Positions 39,501-51,100 of a stretch of DNA of 64,000 bases are shown here, in pieces (position 1 is the stretch's first letter; every line of letters starts with the position of its first letter). Source of the DNA: Ovis canadensis (lineage: Eukaryota; Chordata; Mammalia; Artiodactyla; Bovidae). Position numbers and translations under genes: made by a program. The notes under the pieces are model-generated. The model was not told the DNA's origin, made no database searches, and was given only the letters and a program-made list of their open reading frames with translations. The stretch lies in contig NC_091246.1 in assembly GCF_042477335.2 (NCBI RefSeq), positions 254,867,501 through 254,931,500 on the forward strand, in the 5' to 3' direction.

Positions 39501-42500
39501 GGAACTGCCCAACCACTTTTCCACAGTGGTTGCATTATTTTACGTTCCAACCAACAATATCCCTTGACTTTCCCCTGACCTATTTTCTAGCCCTAGGAGT
39601 CAAGGTGAGACTGGGCTTAGGCTGAGACAAGATGAGGGCTCCCTGAGAGGCTGCCTGCACCCTTGAAGCACAGTGATGCCTTCCCCAGTGTCACCCCCTG
39701 GGCCTTGGGAGCAGACGGCAGGTGGGGGGGTCTCTCCTGAAGTTCCTGGAGGGCGGGTGGGCTGAGTGCGCATCTTTCTAGGGTAGACATAGTGGCCGCA
39801 GGCCGGAACAGAGGAGTGGGCGGCTGTGATGGGAGATGGAAGAGGATGAGGAGCTGATGGAGAGAGGGCAGGAGTCAATCAGAGGACAGACAGACCCAGA
39901 GGAGGTGAGGGCGTCAAGATGCAGCCCTCTCAGCCACTATGGAAAATAGTACGGAAGGTCTTCAAAAAATTAAAAACAGAGTTGCCATGTGATCCAGCAA
40001 TCCCACTCCTGGGCATATCCCCAGACAAAAACAGAATTCAAAAGGACACACGCAGTCTATGCTCTCAGCGGCACTGTCCATATTAAGACAGGGAGCGGCC
40101 TAAATGCCCATCAGCGGAGGAGCGGGTCAAGACGACGCGGACATGCGCACAGCGGACTGCTGCTCGGCCTCAAAAGAGAGCAAAGTGACGCCACTGGGAG
40201 CAACGTAGGTGTGCTTAGAGCTCATCACACTAAGTGAAGCCAGCCAGAAAGAGGAAGACAAACGCCACTTGATCTCACTTATATGTGGAATCGACGGTCC
40301 AGTGGCTAAGACTCTGCACTCCCAGTGCAGGGAGCCAGGGTTCGATTCCTGCTCAGGGAACTTGCCCAGTTAACTTAAAATCCAGCAGGCAGAAAATGAA
40401 GATGGAAGATCCTGCGTGCCACAACTAAGCCCAAGTACAGCCAAGTGAATAAATGTTTTTTTAAATATATGGCACAAATAAACTCTTATGAAACAGAAAC
40501 AGGGCCACAAACATGGATAACAAACCTGTGGATGCCAAGGGGGAGATGGTTAGCAGAGTGATGACCTGGGAGTTTGGCATTGTCAGATATGAGCTATTTT
40601 ATGTAGAGTGGACACACAACAAGGAACTCTATTCAATACTCTGTAATAAACCATAACAAAAAAAATATTTTAAAATATACCTACATACATAAAGTGAAGT
40701 GGAAGTCTCTCAGTTGTGTCTCTTTGGGACCTCATGGACGATGCAGTCCACAGAGTTCTCCAGGCCAGAATACTGGAGTGGGTAGCCTTTTCCTTCTCCA
40801 GGGCATCTTCCCAACCTAGGGATCAAACCCAGGTCTCCCACATTGCAGGGAGATTCTCTACCAGCTGAGCCACAAGGGAAGCCCAAGAATACTGGAGTGG
40901 GTAGCCTATCCCTTTTCCAGGGGATCTTCCCAACCCAGGAATGAAACCCAGGTCTCCCGCACTACAGATGGGTTCTTTACCAGGGGAGGCACCAGGGAAG
41001 CCCAGGAATACTGGAGTGGGTAGCCTTTCCCTTCTCCAGCAGACCTTCCCCACCCAAGAATCGAACCGGTATCTCTGGCATTGCAGGCGGATTCTTTACC
41101 CACTGAGCCACCAGGGAAGCCACTTCCATACATGTAACTGTATCCCGTCACTCTACATCAGAAGTGACACCGCAAATCAACCATGGTTCAATGTAAAAAA
41201 AAGAAAGCACCTCCCGCTTCCTCCGAAGTGAAGTTGCTTAGTCGTGTCTGACTCTTCGCAACCCCATGGGGTCCTTGGTCCATGGGATTTTCCAGGCATG
41301 AATACTGGAGTGGGTTGCCATTTCCTTCTCCAGGGGATCTTCCTGACCCAGGGATCAAACCCAGGTCTCCCCCATTGTAGGCAGACGCTTTACCCTCTGA
41401 GCTACTAGGAAAGCCCTTTAAAAAGCAGCAATCAATCCACGTGTGCCCCTTTGCCTCTGTGAGGGGGCGTGGCCCCGGCTAAGAGGCCGGAAAGTGATTT
41501 GGGCCCCAGGTGGGCGGGCTCTGCGAAGTCACCAGAACCAGCCACAGGGCGGGGTCATCAGAGGAGGGGCGGCCAGGCCCTGGGCGCCTGGTGGCGGTAG
41601 AGCTAGGCCTAGGGGCGGGCGAGGGGCGGAGGCCACGCAAGGCCCGCCCGCCGACAGCTGCTTCTGTTCTCACCTCCCGCAGGCGCGCCCCGGGCGGGGG
41701 AGCAGGCCACTGGCCCCCCGAGCCCCAGGCCCCGGCGCAGGGCCGAGCGCAGGCCGGCGAGCTGGGCCTCTGCCGCGCGCCGCTGAGCCTCCACGCGGGC
41801 CCGCTCAGCCTCCAGGCCCTGAGCCCGGCCCTCGGCTGCGCTGAGTCGCAGTCCCAGGTCCGCGGCCTCGGTTCGGGCGGCCTCCAGCTTGAGTCCCAGG
41901 CTGCGGGCATGGTCCAGCTGCTGGCTCCGGGCACCGCGCGCCTCCTCCAGGGAGCCCAGCAGGTCTCGCTCCCGGGCCCGGAACTCGCCTTCTTGCTCCT
42001 GCAGCTTCCGCTGGGCCCCCTGGAGCTGGAGTGGGGACAAGGCCCAGGAGTAGGGGTCAGCAAAGCCACCCCTCAACAGACACCCAGCCTCCCGGCCCAC
42101 GGGCCCAAAAGTACAGCACGCAGCACCTGTGGTCTCCACCTACGCAGGAGATGCTCGAACGTCGGGAGAGTAGGGAGGGAGAGGCTAGCGTGTTTTCTCT
42201 CTGCCTTCTCTGTATGTGCCTTGCAGTGTACACCGTTCATTAGTCATAAACTAACAGCTAAGGCCTGCAGACAGGACTTATTAGTGCCAGGCCAGGCACT
42301 AAGCACTTCCCCCACCCAGAAAATCAAATCTAATCACCACTATGAGTCATCTCCGTTCACAGATGAGGAAACTGAGACACAGGGCAGTTCCCTACCTTGC
42401 CCAAGGCCACAATGCTAGAAAACTGAGAGCTAGGATTCAAAGCCAGGCAGCCCTGGACCCAGACCTTTTCTCTTAACCACCAGACCAGGGTGCCTCTCAG

Positions 42501-45146
42501 TGCACATAATTTATCAGTGAATCACACAAGGACAGGAGGCACTAAAAACTCCTTACCAGCGACGCGCGTGACACACACACCACACACGCCTCTGGCTCAG
42601 AGAATGAGCCAACCTCCCACTCACTGCCGTTAGCTTCACTGAGCGCCGTCCACTGGACACCTGGATGCCGAGACCTGCGCCAGGGCCTGGTATACCCCTC
42701 TCCTATAATTGCTCTGAAGCACAGAGAGGTCGAGTGACTCAGTCAAGGTCACACAGTAGATTCGGTGCCAGCAAGTGTCGGCTTTGTAGTCAGACAGACC
42801 TGGGTGGCCGTGTGACCTTGGGTAAGTACCCTTGACCTCTGAGCCTCAGTATCTGGTTCTCTCTCTAAACTGGGGCTAATTATACCCACCTCATGAGGCT
42901 GCTGGGAGAATCAAACAAGTTTCTGTCTACAAAGCTCTCCTACCCCCACTACACAGTTCTTATCGGTATTACTGTTATACTCGGGGAAGAGTCCCCAGGA
43001 GTGGGGGTCAGGGGCCAGTCCTAAGGTGTGGCCTCTCAGAATGCCTGCAGCACGGCTTCCCCGGAGGCCCAGCGCTAAGCCTGCCTCCACTGCAGGGGCA
43101 CGGCTCAATCCCTGGTCAGAGAACTAAGATCCCACATGCCAAGCAGCGTGGCCAAAAAGACGACTTCATTATTGGAGTCCCTAGCCCCTTCTAACTGCGC
43201 CTGAGGACCCTCCCGTCCAGGCCGCCTGCCCACCGTCTGGTTACCTCCTGTCGCACGGCCTCCAGGCTGGCCTCGCCCTGCAGCAGCTTCTGTCGCAGGC
43301 CCAGGGCCTCCCGTCTGCCCTCCTTCTCTGCCCGCTCGCCCAGCGCCAGGCGGCCCTGCAGCTCCAGCAGCTCTCGGCCCAGCCTGGCGTTCTCGCTGTC
43401 CAGCATCTTCATCTGGGAGAGAGTGGGCACAGGCAGAACCGAGGACGCTTCTCAGCACCATGCTCCCTTCGAGTCCAGGGTGCCCGTGAGTGCCACAAGC
43501 CCCAACAGCAGTGCTTCAGCTCTGCCCCGGAACCTGCCCGGTCCAAACCTGGCACAGAGGGAACTCGGGACCCGCAGCTCTAGAGACCACGACCACGTGT
43601 GCGTGCTTACTGCCCGACTCTTTGCAGCCCCACGGACTGTAGCCCACCAGGTTTCTCTGTCCGTGGGATTATCTGGGCAAGAACACTGGAGTGGGCTGCC
43701 ATTTTCTCCTCCACGGGATCTTCCCAACCCAGGGATGGAACCCACATCTCTTGCATTGGCAGGCGGATTCTTTACCACTGAGCCACCTAGGAATCTCTAG
43801 GGATACATAACACTGAACACAACCCTAATCCACTGGAAGCCCGTGCCTGATAACTCCAGCCCGGTCAGGCGCCTGGGCACCAGTGACCTCAGTGTACCAC
43901 CTAATCACCTGGGCACCAGTGACCTCAGTGTGCCACCTAATCGCCTGGGCACCAGTGACCTCAGTGTGCCACCTACTCACAGCTACCTCCCACAGAGAGT
44001 CGGGGCAGGGAGTGCTGACCCCCAGGAGTTCTGCAGGGCAGGGACTCTGGGTCATCTTTCAACTCCACCATGATGCCTAATTTTATGGAGTGTCTGCCAC
44101 ATGTCCAGCCCTGTTCTAAGTACTTTGGCCATGTGAACTCGTTAATACAGGATAGGTACTGACATTATCCCTCTTTAACAGACAAGAAAACGAAAACTCA
44201 GAGAGCTGACTTGCCCAAAGTCACACAGCCCACAAGCAGCACACTGGGATCTGATCTCAGACAAGTAGAATCAAAGGGATGTTTCTAGCCCCCTATTTCC
44301 CAGAGAGGCAGGTGGGGGTGAGGCCCGCCTACCCTGCAGCACTGTAGCAAAGGGAACTTGAAAACGTGCTATCTCACACAAAACCCCAGCCAGAGCCTGG
44401 TACACAGGCTCCCGTCAGAGATTCTCGTGGTTTCCCAGGACTTCAGCCTAGCAGAAGGGGGCCTGGGTAGAGGATTAGGGGCACACTGGTGGAAGGTGGG
44501 GGGGTCCGTTATTCAGGCTGCAGTATCTCAGAGCCTGGGTGCCAAAGGGGGCTGTTTCCTGTCCTGCTGGTCTTTTGGAGTGGGGAAGCCTGAGTGCTCA
44601 GTGACCAGGGCAGTGCCCAGTATACAGCAGGCACTTAAGTGCTTGCTGCTGTTGACGGCCTTGGAGGTCATCTAGTTCAGAGCTCTGCAAACGGCAGGCC
44701 AAGATTCCAGAGGCCAAATTCCACTAGTCACCTGTTTCTGTAAGAGTTTGAGCTAAGGATGGTTTGTATGTTTTGAGTAGTTAAAAATGCCTCATTTTTA
44801 CATGGTTGAAAGAAAAGCAAAAAAAGAATATTTCTGACACATGGAAAGTATATAAAATTCAAATTTCAATGTCCACAGGCAGGGTTTTAAGGGAACACAC
44901 TCCACTCACGTTAGGTACCACCCAGGCCAGCTTCCTCCCAATGATGGCAGAGAAGAGTAGTTGCGACAGAGACTGTAAGGCCCAGAAAGCTGGAAATATT
45001 TACTATTGGACACTTTTCAAAACAAGGGTTTGGCAGCTCCTGACCTAGTTCATGGGATCTGCACCTCCGGTTCTTCACAGATTCCTTTGAGAACTGGCTA
45101 AGACCCCCGGACCCAATCTGTGGAGCTATGTGAATAAATGTGTACA

Positions 45147-45192
<46 letters not shown>

Positions 45193-48100
45193 CACGGTTT
45201 GAGGACTCCTCTCGAAGACCATCCATTAATACCAAAGACAGGTAACAGGCCTTTTGCAGTTCAAGCCCTTGGTTTTAAATATACGAGGGGCCTCGGCTCC
45301 AGGAAGGGGGTGCGGTAGACTTGGGGCGCACAGCGAGTGCCCGGTGGGGGGGATGGGGGTGGGGGTGTACCTGCCGCCGGAGCTCCTGCAGCTCCCGCCT
45401 CGCCTCCAGCCGGGAGCGCTCCACCTCCTGCAGCCTGGCCCGCAGCTCCCCAGCGTCCTTGCCCACGGCTACCCGGGCCTCCTCCAAGAGCACCAGCTTC
45501 TGCTCCTTGTCCTCGTTGGCAAGCTTCAGGCTGGAGGGGTCAGAGGGCAGAGGTGGCCCCCAGTCCTGGGGAGGGTACCCTGAGTGACCCTATACAGCTG
45601 CCCTTGCCCCTGGTTTCTGGAGTGGCTCTGGCTGCCTCCTGCCCGCAGGTGCCCAGTGCCACCTGCCAAGCGGTCCTCCCCTGGGCCAGGCCCTCCAGGG
45701 ACGGGGAGCAGACCCTCGGCGGGGAGAGGTGGACCAGAAGGCACACTGGTCTCCAGGGCGATGCTGGCAGGTGGGGCCAGGGTCTGGCCCCCCCACCCCC
45801 AACCCCGCCGCCGCCCCCCACCGGCCACCACCACTCCCCTTCCTGCAGGGAAGGAAAATCACCTCAAACGGGTAGAGTCTGAGCTTGGTCTGAGGGTAGG
45901 GAAACCCCACCTGTGCGATTCCCCCAGAACCGTGGGGATGGAGACAGTCCCAGGGATGAGGTGGAAGGAAGTGAGGGGCGGGGCTTGGCGAAGGGGCGGG
46001 GCTCGGTGAAGGGCCGGCGCATCCCCCACCTGACCCGCTCGCTCTCTGCCGTCTTCAGGGCCGCACGCAGCTCCTCGTTGGAGCGCCGAAGGGCCTCGCG
46101 CTCCCTGGTGCCCTCGCTCAGGCTGCGCCGAAGCTCGGCCACCTCCTGGCGCTGGGCCTCGTGGCCGTCCTGGCCCTCCCGCACCTTGCGCTGGGCCTCC
46201 AGCAGCTCCCGCCGCAGCCCGCCGCGCGCCTCCTCCAGCAGGCACAGCTGGGTCCGAAGCTCTTCTGCCTGTGAGGACAGCGGGTGTCCACAGCCGAGGG
46301 CCAGGCCCCCTTGGGCTGGGTGCGAGCCCGCCCATTCCCGTCTCCGGAGCCATAGGCGCCTGCCCCATCCCTCTGCCGCGACTGGGCCTGCAGGTGAGCA
46401 GGTTATGATTTGGGGCAAAGCATGCTGGAGTCAGCGGTGCTCTGGCCTGAAAGAACCATCAATCAGGGCCTCCCCGGTGGCTCAGACGGTGAAGAGTCCA
46501 CCTGCAATGCGGGAGACCCAGTTCGATCCCTGGGTCAGGAAGAGCCCCTGGAGAGCAGAACGGCTACCCACTCCAGTATTCTTGCCTGGAGAATTCCATG
46601 GACAGAGGAGCCTGGTGGGCTGCAGTCCATGGGGTTGTAAAGTCAGACACAACTGAGCGACTAACACTACCACCACCTAATCATCAGTCAAGAGCACCCT
46701 GCAGGGACTTTGTGGTGGTCCGGTGGTTAGGACTCCACACTTCCCCTGCAGAGGGCACGGGTGTGATCCCTGGCTGGAGAAGTTGCCACATGCTGTGCAA
46801 CAGAGCCCCCTGAAAAGATCGATCATCCTAAGGATCAACCTTAACACGTTATTGACCAGAGATGTATTAATACAACCTGTTACCTGAATATGTTGACCAA
46901 AAACGTTTCAATATTCACTTACAAATTGCTGGCCACAGGCATTAATTTCTGCAAAAACCCCTGGTCAATAATGAGTTAAGAAGGCAGGGACCCCACCAAC
47001 CTTTCAAGTACACAGAAGGCCCTTAACAAATGTTCGCTTCCCTTCCTTCCCCCCTTCTTTCCCTTACTCTCAAAGGCACCTTCTGGGCCCCCAGCGGCCT
47101 CAGCTGTGCTGTGGCAGAGGGGCGAGCAGGCAGGCGGGCGGGCGGCTCACCTCGCGCAGGCAGGACTCCCGCTGGCGGCCCAGGTCCCCAGCCTGCTCCC
47201 GAAGCCTCTTCACCTCCTGGGCATGGGCCGCGGCGGCCTCCTCCAGCTGGGCCCGCAGGTCCCGCAGCTCGGACGTCAGGGCGTTCACGGTGCTCTAGGA
47301 TCGATGGCTCCTCAGACTTGGGGCTGTAGTGTCCACCCCGACTGCAGCTGGGCTAGCGGGGCACTGCCCACTGTCGGCTCCCAGCGCGGCCGCGCATGGC
47401 GGCCCTTCAGGCCCTCTGTGATCTCAATACCCGGAAGCACTCTGCACGCAGCTTGTCTCCCCCAGGCTAGGGATTCACAGGGCCCAGCTGTACCCTCTGC
47501 CTCCAGTGGCGACCCCCAAGAAAGGGCGAAGCCTCCAGCACAGCCTGGAAGCTGCCCCAGGGCACAGCCAAGCCTTCGTCCCGGGCCCCGCCCCTGCCCG
47601 GGCCACGCCCACCCGGGGCCACACCTCCGCCCCAGCCTCGGCCTACGCCCCCACCCCCCAGCCCCGCCCACCCTACCCTGTCCTGCTCCTGGCGGCTCTG
47701 GGCGTCCCGCTTCTGTCGCTCCATCTCCAGGGAGACGGCGGCCAGGCTGTGCCGCGTCCCCATCAGCTTTTCGGACAACGCCGTCTTCTCGGACTCCTTC
47801 AGTGACAGGGCCTGCGGAGAGGCGGGAGCAAAGGGCTCAGGATCCTGGGAGGTCCGGGGGGATGCTTGGGCCTTTCCCCACCCCGCCCTGGGAACGGTGC
47901 CCCCGGGGCTTGGGGCCCTGACCGGCCACCGCAGGTGGAGCCGGGGCCAAGTCGCAGCCCCAGAAAAGCGCCCGGGCACTGTTGTCACAACAGTGGTAAC
48001 CACCTGGACACAGACACGAGAGGTCGCACATCCTGAAGGGCCTTTCATTATTCCCATTTTACAGATGAGGCTACTGAGGCTCAAAGAGGTAAAGTGACCT

Positions 48101-51100
48101 GCCCTGGGTTACGTGGCGGGTAAGGAGATGGATGCAGCCTGCCCTGTCTCCATTACATTACAGGAAGGTCAGGAGTTAGTTCTTTCTGAGGAGGGTCAGC
48201 TGCTGCACGCAGGCTCTGTGGGGACTGCTCGGAGGCAGTCACAGGGACTCCACGCCCAGCCTGGGGTGGAGGAAGGGTGAGTGGAGGGAGTCAGCTCTTC
48301 GGGAACAACACTCATGATGTCAGGATTGTGGTGGCTACGCGTTAAGCTCCCGCCATGTGCCAGGCCCACCCGCTGGACATGGGGGTCTCGGTGATGCCTC
48401 ACAAACGCCCCTTGAGTTCCCACTGTGAGGTGAGGAGACTAAGGCCCAGAAAGGACTCCTGGCCGCAAGCCTGCAACGCGAGCAGGGACTGGCCCCTCAG
48501 GCGGCCGCCGGAGCCCACGCACCTGCTGCTTCTCAGCCTCGGCCAGGAGCAGGCCCTCGTCGCGCTCCTGCTGCAGGGCGGCCATCTCCTCACTCAGCTC
48601 TTCCTTCTCAGCCTCCAGCCGGGCCAGCAGCTCCTCCCGCTCCCGCTGGAGCTGACCCTGCAGGCGGGCCCGCTCTGCGCCCAGCTCCCGCCACGCCGCC
48701 TCCTGAGGGCCAGGCCGAGGTGTGCGTGACCCATGCAGCTGGGTGGGCAGCCGCTCTCCACCCTCAGGGCGGCCGGGCCTCAGGGCAGGTGAGGTGGGTG
48801 AGAGGAAGGGCTATGACAGGGACATGCAAGGGCTGTGCAAACCCCAAGGAGCAGCGACTAGCAGGCTGGGAGGATGGGGGCTGAGTGGAGCGGGGGCAGA
48901 AAATGTTTCCTGGAGGAAATGAGCAGCAGTTAGTCAGGTAGAGAAAAAAGAAAAAGGACCCTGGGCCCGAGTCCAGCCCCAGAGACAGCTCGGAGGAAAG
49001 AGGAAGACGAACAGGGAAACCATGATGTTTACGGTCCCTGGAGCTTGAATTACAAGGCAGACAGGGTGAAGGCCAGGGCCAGAGCCACACAGAGCAGTCA
49101 GACCAGACCACGCCAGACCAGTGCACGTCGGGGGGAGTGATCTGATTCCTAGGGACAGCAGAGGTCTCAAGCCAGGGCGGTAAGGGGCAATCTGAATTTT
49201 AGAACAGTGGGCTGTGGTGGGCTTCCCTGGTGGCGCTAGGAGTAAAGAACCAACGTGCCAGTGCAGGAGACGTAAGAGACTGGGGTTCGATCCCTGGGTC
49301 GGGAAGAGCCCTTGGAGGAGGGCACGGCAACCCACACTGGTCTCCTTGCCTGCAGAATCCCACGGACAGAGGAGCCTGGTGCAGTCCATGGGGTCGCAAA
49401 GAGTCAGGACACGTCTGAGCAACTTAACACGCGCACACACAGAATGCGGAAGAAGGCCTGGGATTCGGGGTCTGGGCAGAGCACGGCTAGGTCGGCCGTG
49501 AGGACTGAGGCGGCCTGGGTCTGGGAGCCACAGGTCTGCTGACATTAAGAGGCTGAGTCTGGGGTTGCAGGGAGAGGGGGGGCGGGCATAGACTCTGGCC
49601 CCCAGGACTGGGTGGGTGAGACCCACAGGCAGCACAGGCAGAGCCCGCCCGGGGCCTAAGGGGGTCGCCTGGCCCCGCACACGTCCTAGCAGCTGTGAGG
49701 ACACCCTGCGTAAAAGGCGGTGCCGCCCCTGCTGAGGGAGGGGGCCTCCATCCACCCAAATCCAAGAAGGTGGGGTGCGTGGGCCCCTGGCGGAGAGGGC
49801 CACAGCCCGAACCCTCTGTCAGAGGCAGCCCAGTCCAAGAGGGGTGAAGCAGGGCCCTGCCCAGAGGCCCGCCCGGGAAGTGTTTCAGTGCAGCAATAAC
49901 CACCAGCATCCAGAAAGCGCCTGCTCTGTGGGAAGCCCTTCGTGTGGTTGGGCTGGCCTACCATTCCATCCTGAACAAGCTTTCTGGCCAGCCTCAAACT
50001 GTCACCGTTCCCCACGGTTACGATGAGCAAGTGAAGGCACAGCGGCCTTTGGTAGCAAAACCAGCAGGCGGCCAAGACCAGGTCTGAGCCGGGCAACACA
50101 GCTCGAGAGCCGGTGTGCTCAGACACTGCTGCTCTGCTCTTCCAGTGACCTGCCCCTTACTCTCGTAGGTGCTCTGGTCTCCAGAATTTACTTTCAAATA
50201 GCACTTTCAAACATACTTTCAAATAGTGCAAATAGCACTTCTCACAAGTTAAAGTGCTTTCCTGCTGTGCATTAGACCAGCGTTTTCCAAACGCGTCTGT
50301 GGACCTCCTGCCTCAGTCACCAGGGCTGGAAGTCTGGGGCCTGGGAATCTGCATGGTTGGTAAGAAGGGGCCCCTGATGGATCCTCCCAGCTGCCCCTAG
50401 AGCCTCTGAAACACAGATGAAGTTCCATTTCACAGATTTGGAGACTGGGGCAGAGTGAGAAGGCTGACTTGCCTGAGGTCACAGAGGAGCAAAAGCTAGT
50501 GGTTCAGAGCCACCCCCCACCCAGCCCTCCCCAGTCTGCCCCAAGGCAGCAGCCCGAACCTTCTCTCGCTGGAGGCGCTGCAGATCCTCCTCGTGGGCTG
50601 CCCGCTGTTCCCGCAGAGAGGCCTGGGCCTCCCGCTCAGTCTGCAGCAGCTTCTGGGCCGTCAGCTCCTTGTCCAGAGCAGCCTTCTGCTCTGCAGCTGC
50701 CATCTGCTGTCGCAGGCCCGCCAGCTCCCCTGTACAGGGCAGGCAGGTCTTGGGGCGAACTCCCCAGTGGGCCAGCAGACTTGGGCCAGGGGAACCACGG
50801 GGACAAAGTCCCAGAGGGGAAAGCGTCCCTCTGGTGTCGAGGCTGAGTTCCCCTGGAGAGCCTCCTTGCCCTTTCTGGGCCGCAGTTCCCTATCGGCTGC
50901 ATGGCCCAGTGGCCCTACCCACTTGGAATGGCATCTAAAGGATGAAATGACTGAAGAAGGGGCCCCAAAATGGGGAGGACACAAACATACGGCAGCCCCC
51001 GTCACTGAGCGCGTACTCTGGCGGGCACCTGGCGGGCATGTCACAGCTTCACATCACGCCTAGGAGGCTTACCCCCAACTCCCAGGTGAGGACAGGGAGG

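Larger units (their letters stand above)
38490..39600 (-). mobile_element. L1 LINE 3' fragment, split by a SINE and by BovB
   Basis: L1 3'-end sequence in antisense is continuous only if 38570-38702 (SINE) and 38889-39472 (BovB) are removed. Flanks are gaattgctgagtcatatggt on the left and attctaaattttagttgctt on the right. Confidence 0.75.

Noticed and set aside
43869-43980. CRISPR-like regular repeat
   Set aside because: Three contiguous direct copies with no unique spacers, in a vertebrate intron.
50260-50420. Possible MER-type fragment (accagcgttttccaaacgcg, ggcctgggaatctgcatggt)
   Set aside because: Suggestive wording of a MER5B-like element, but ends and target duplication could not be defined by eye.
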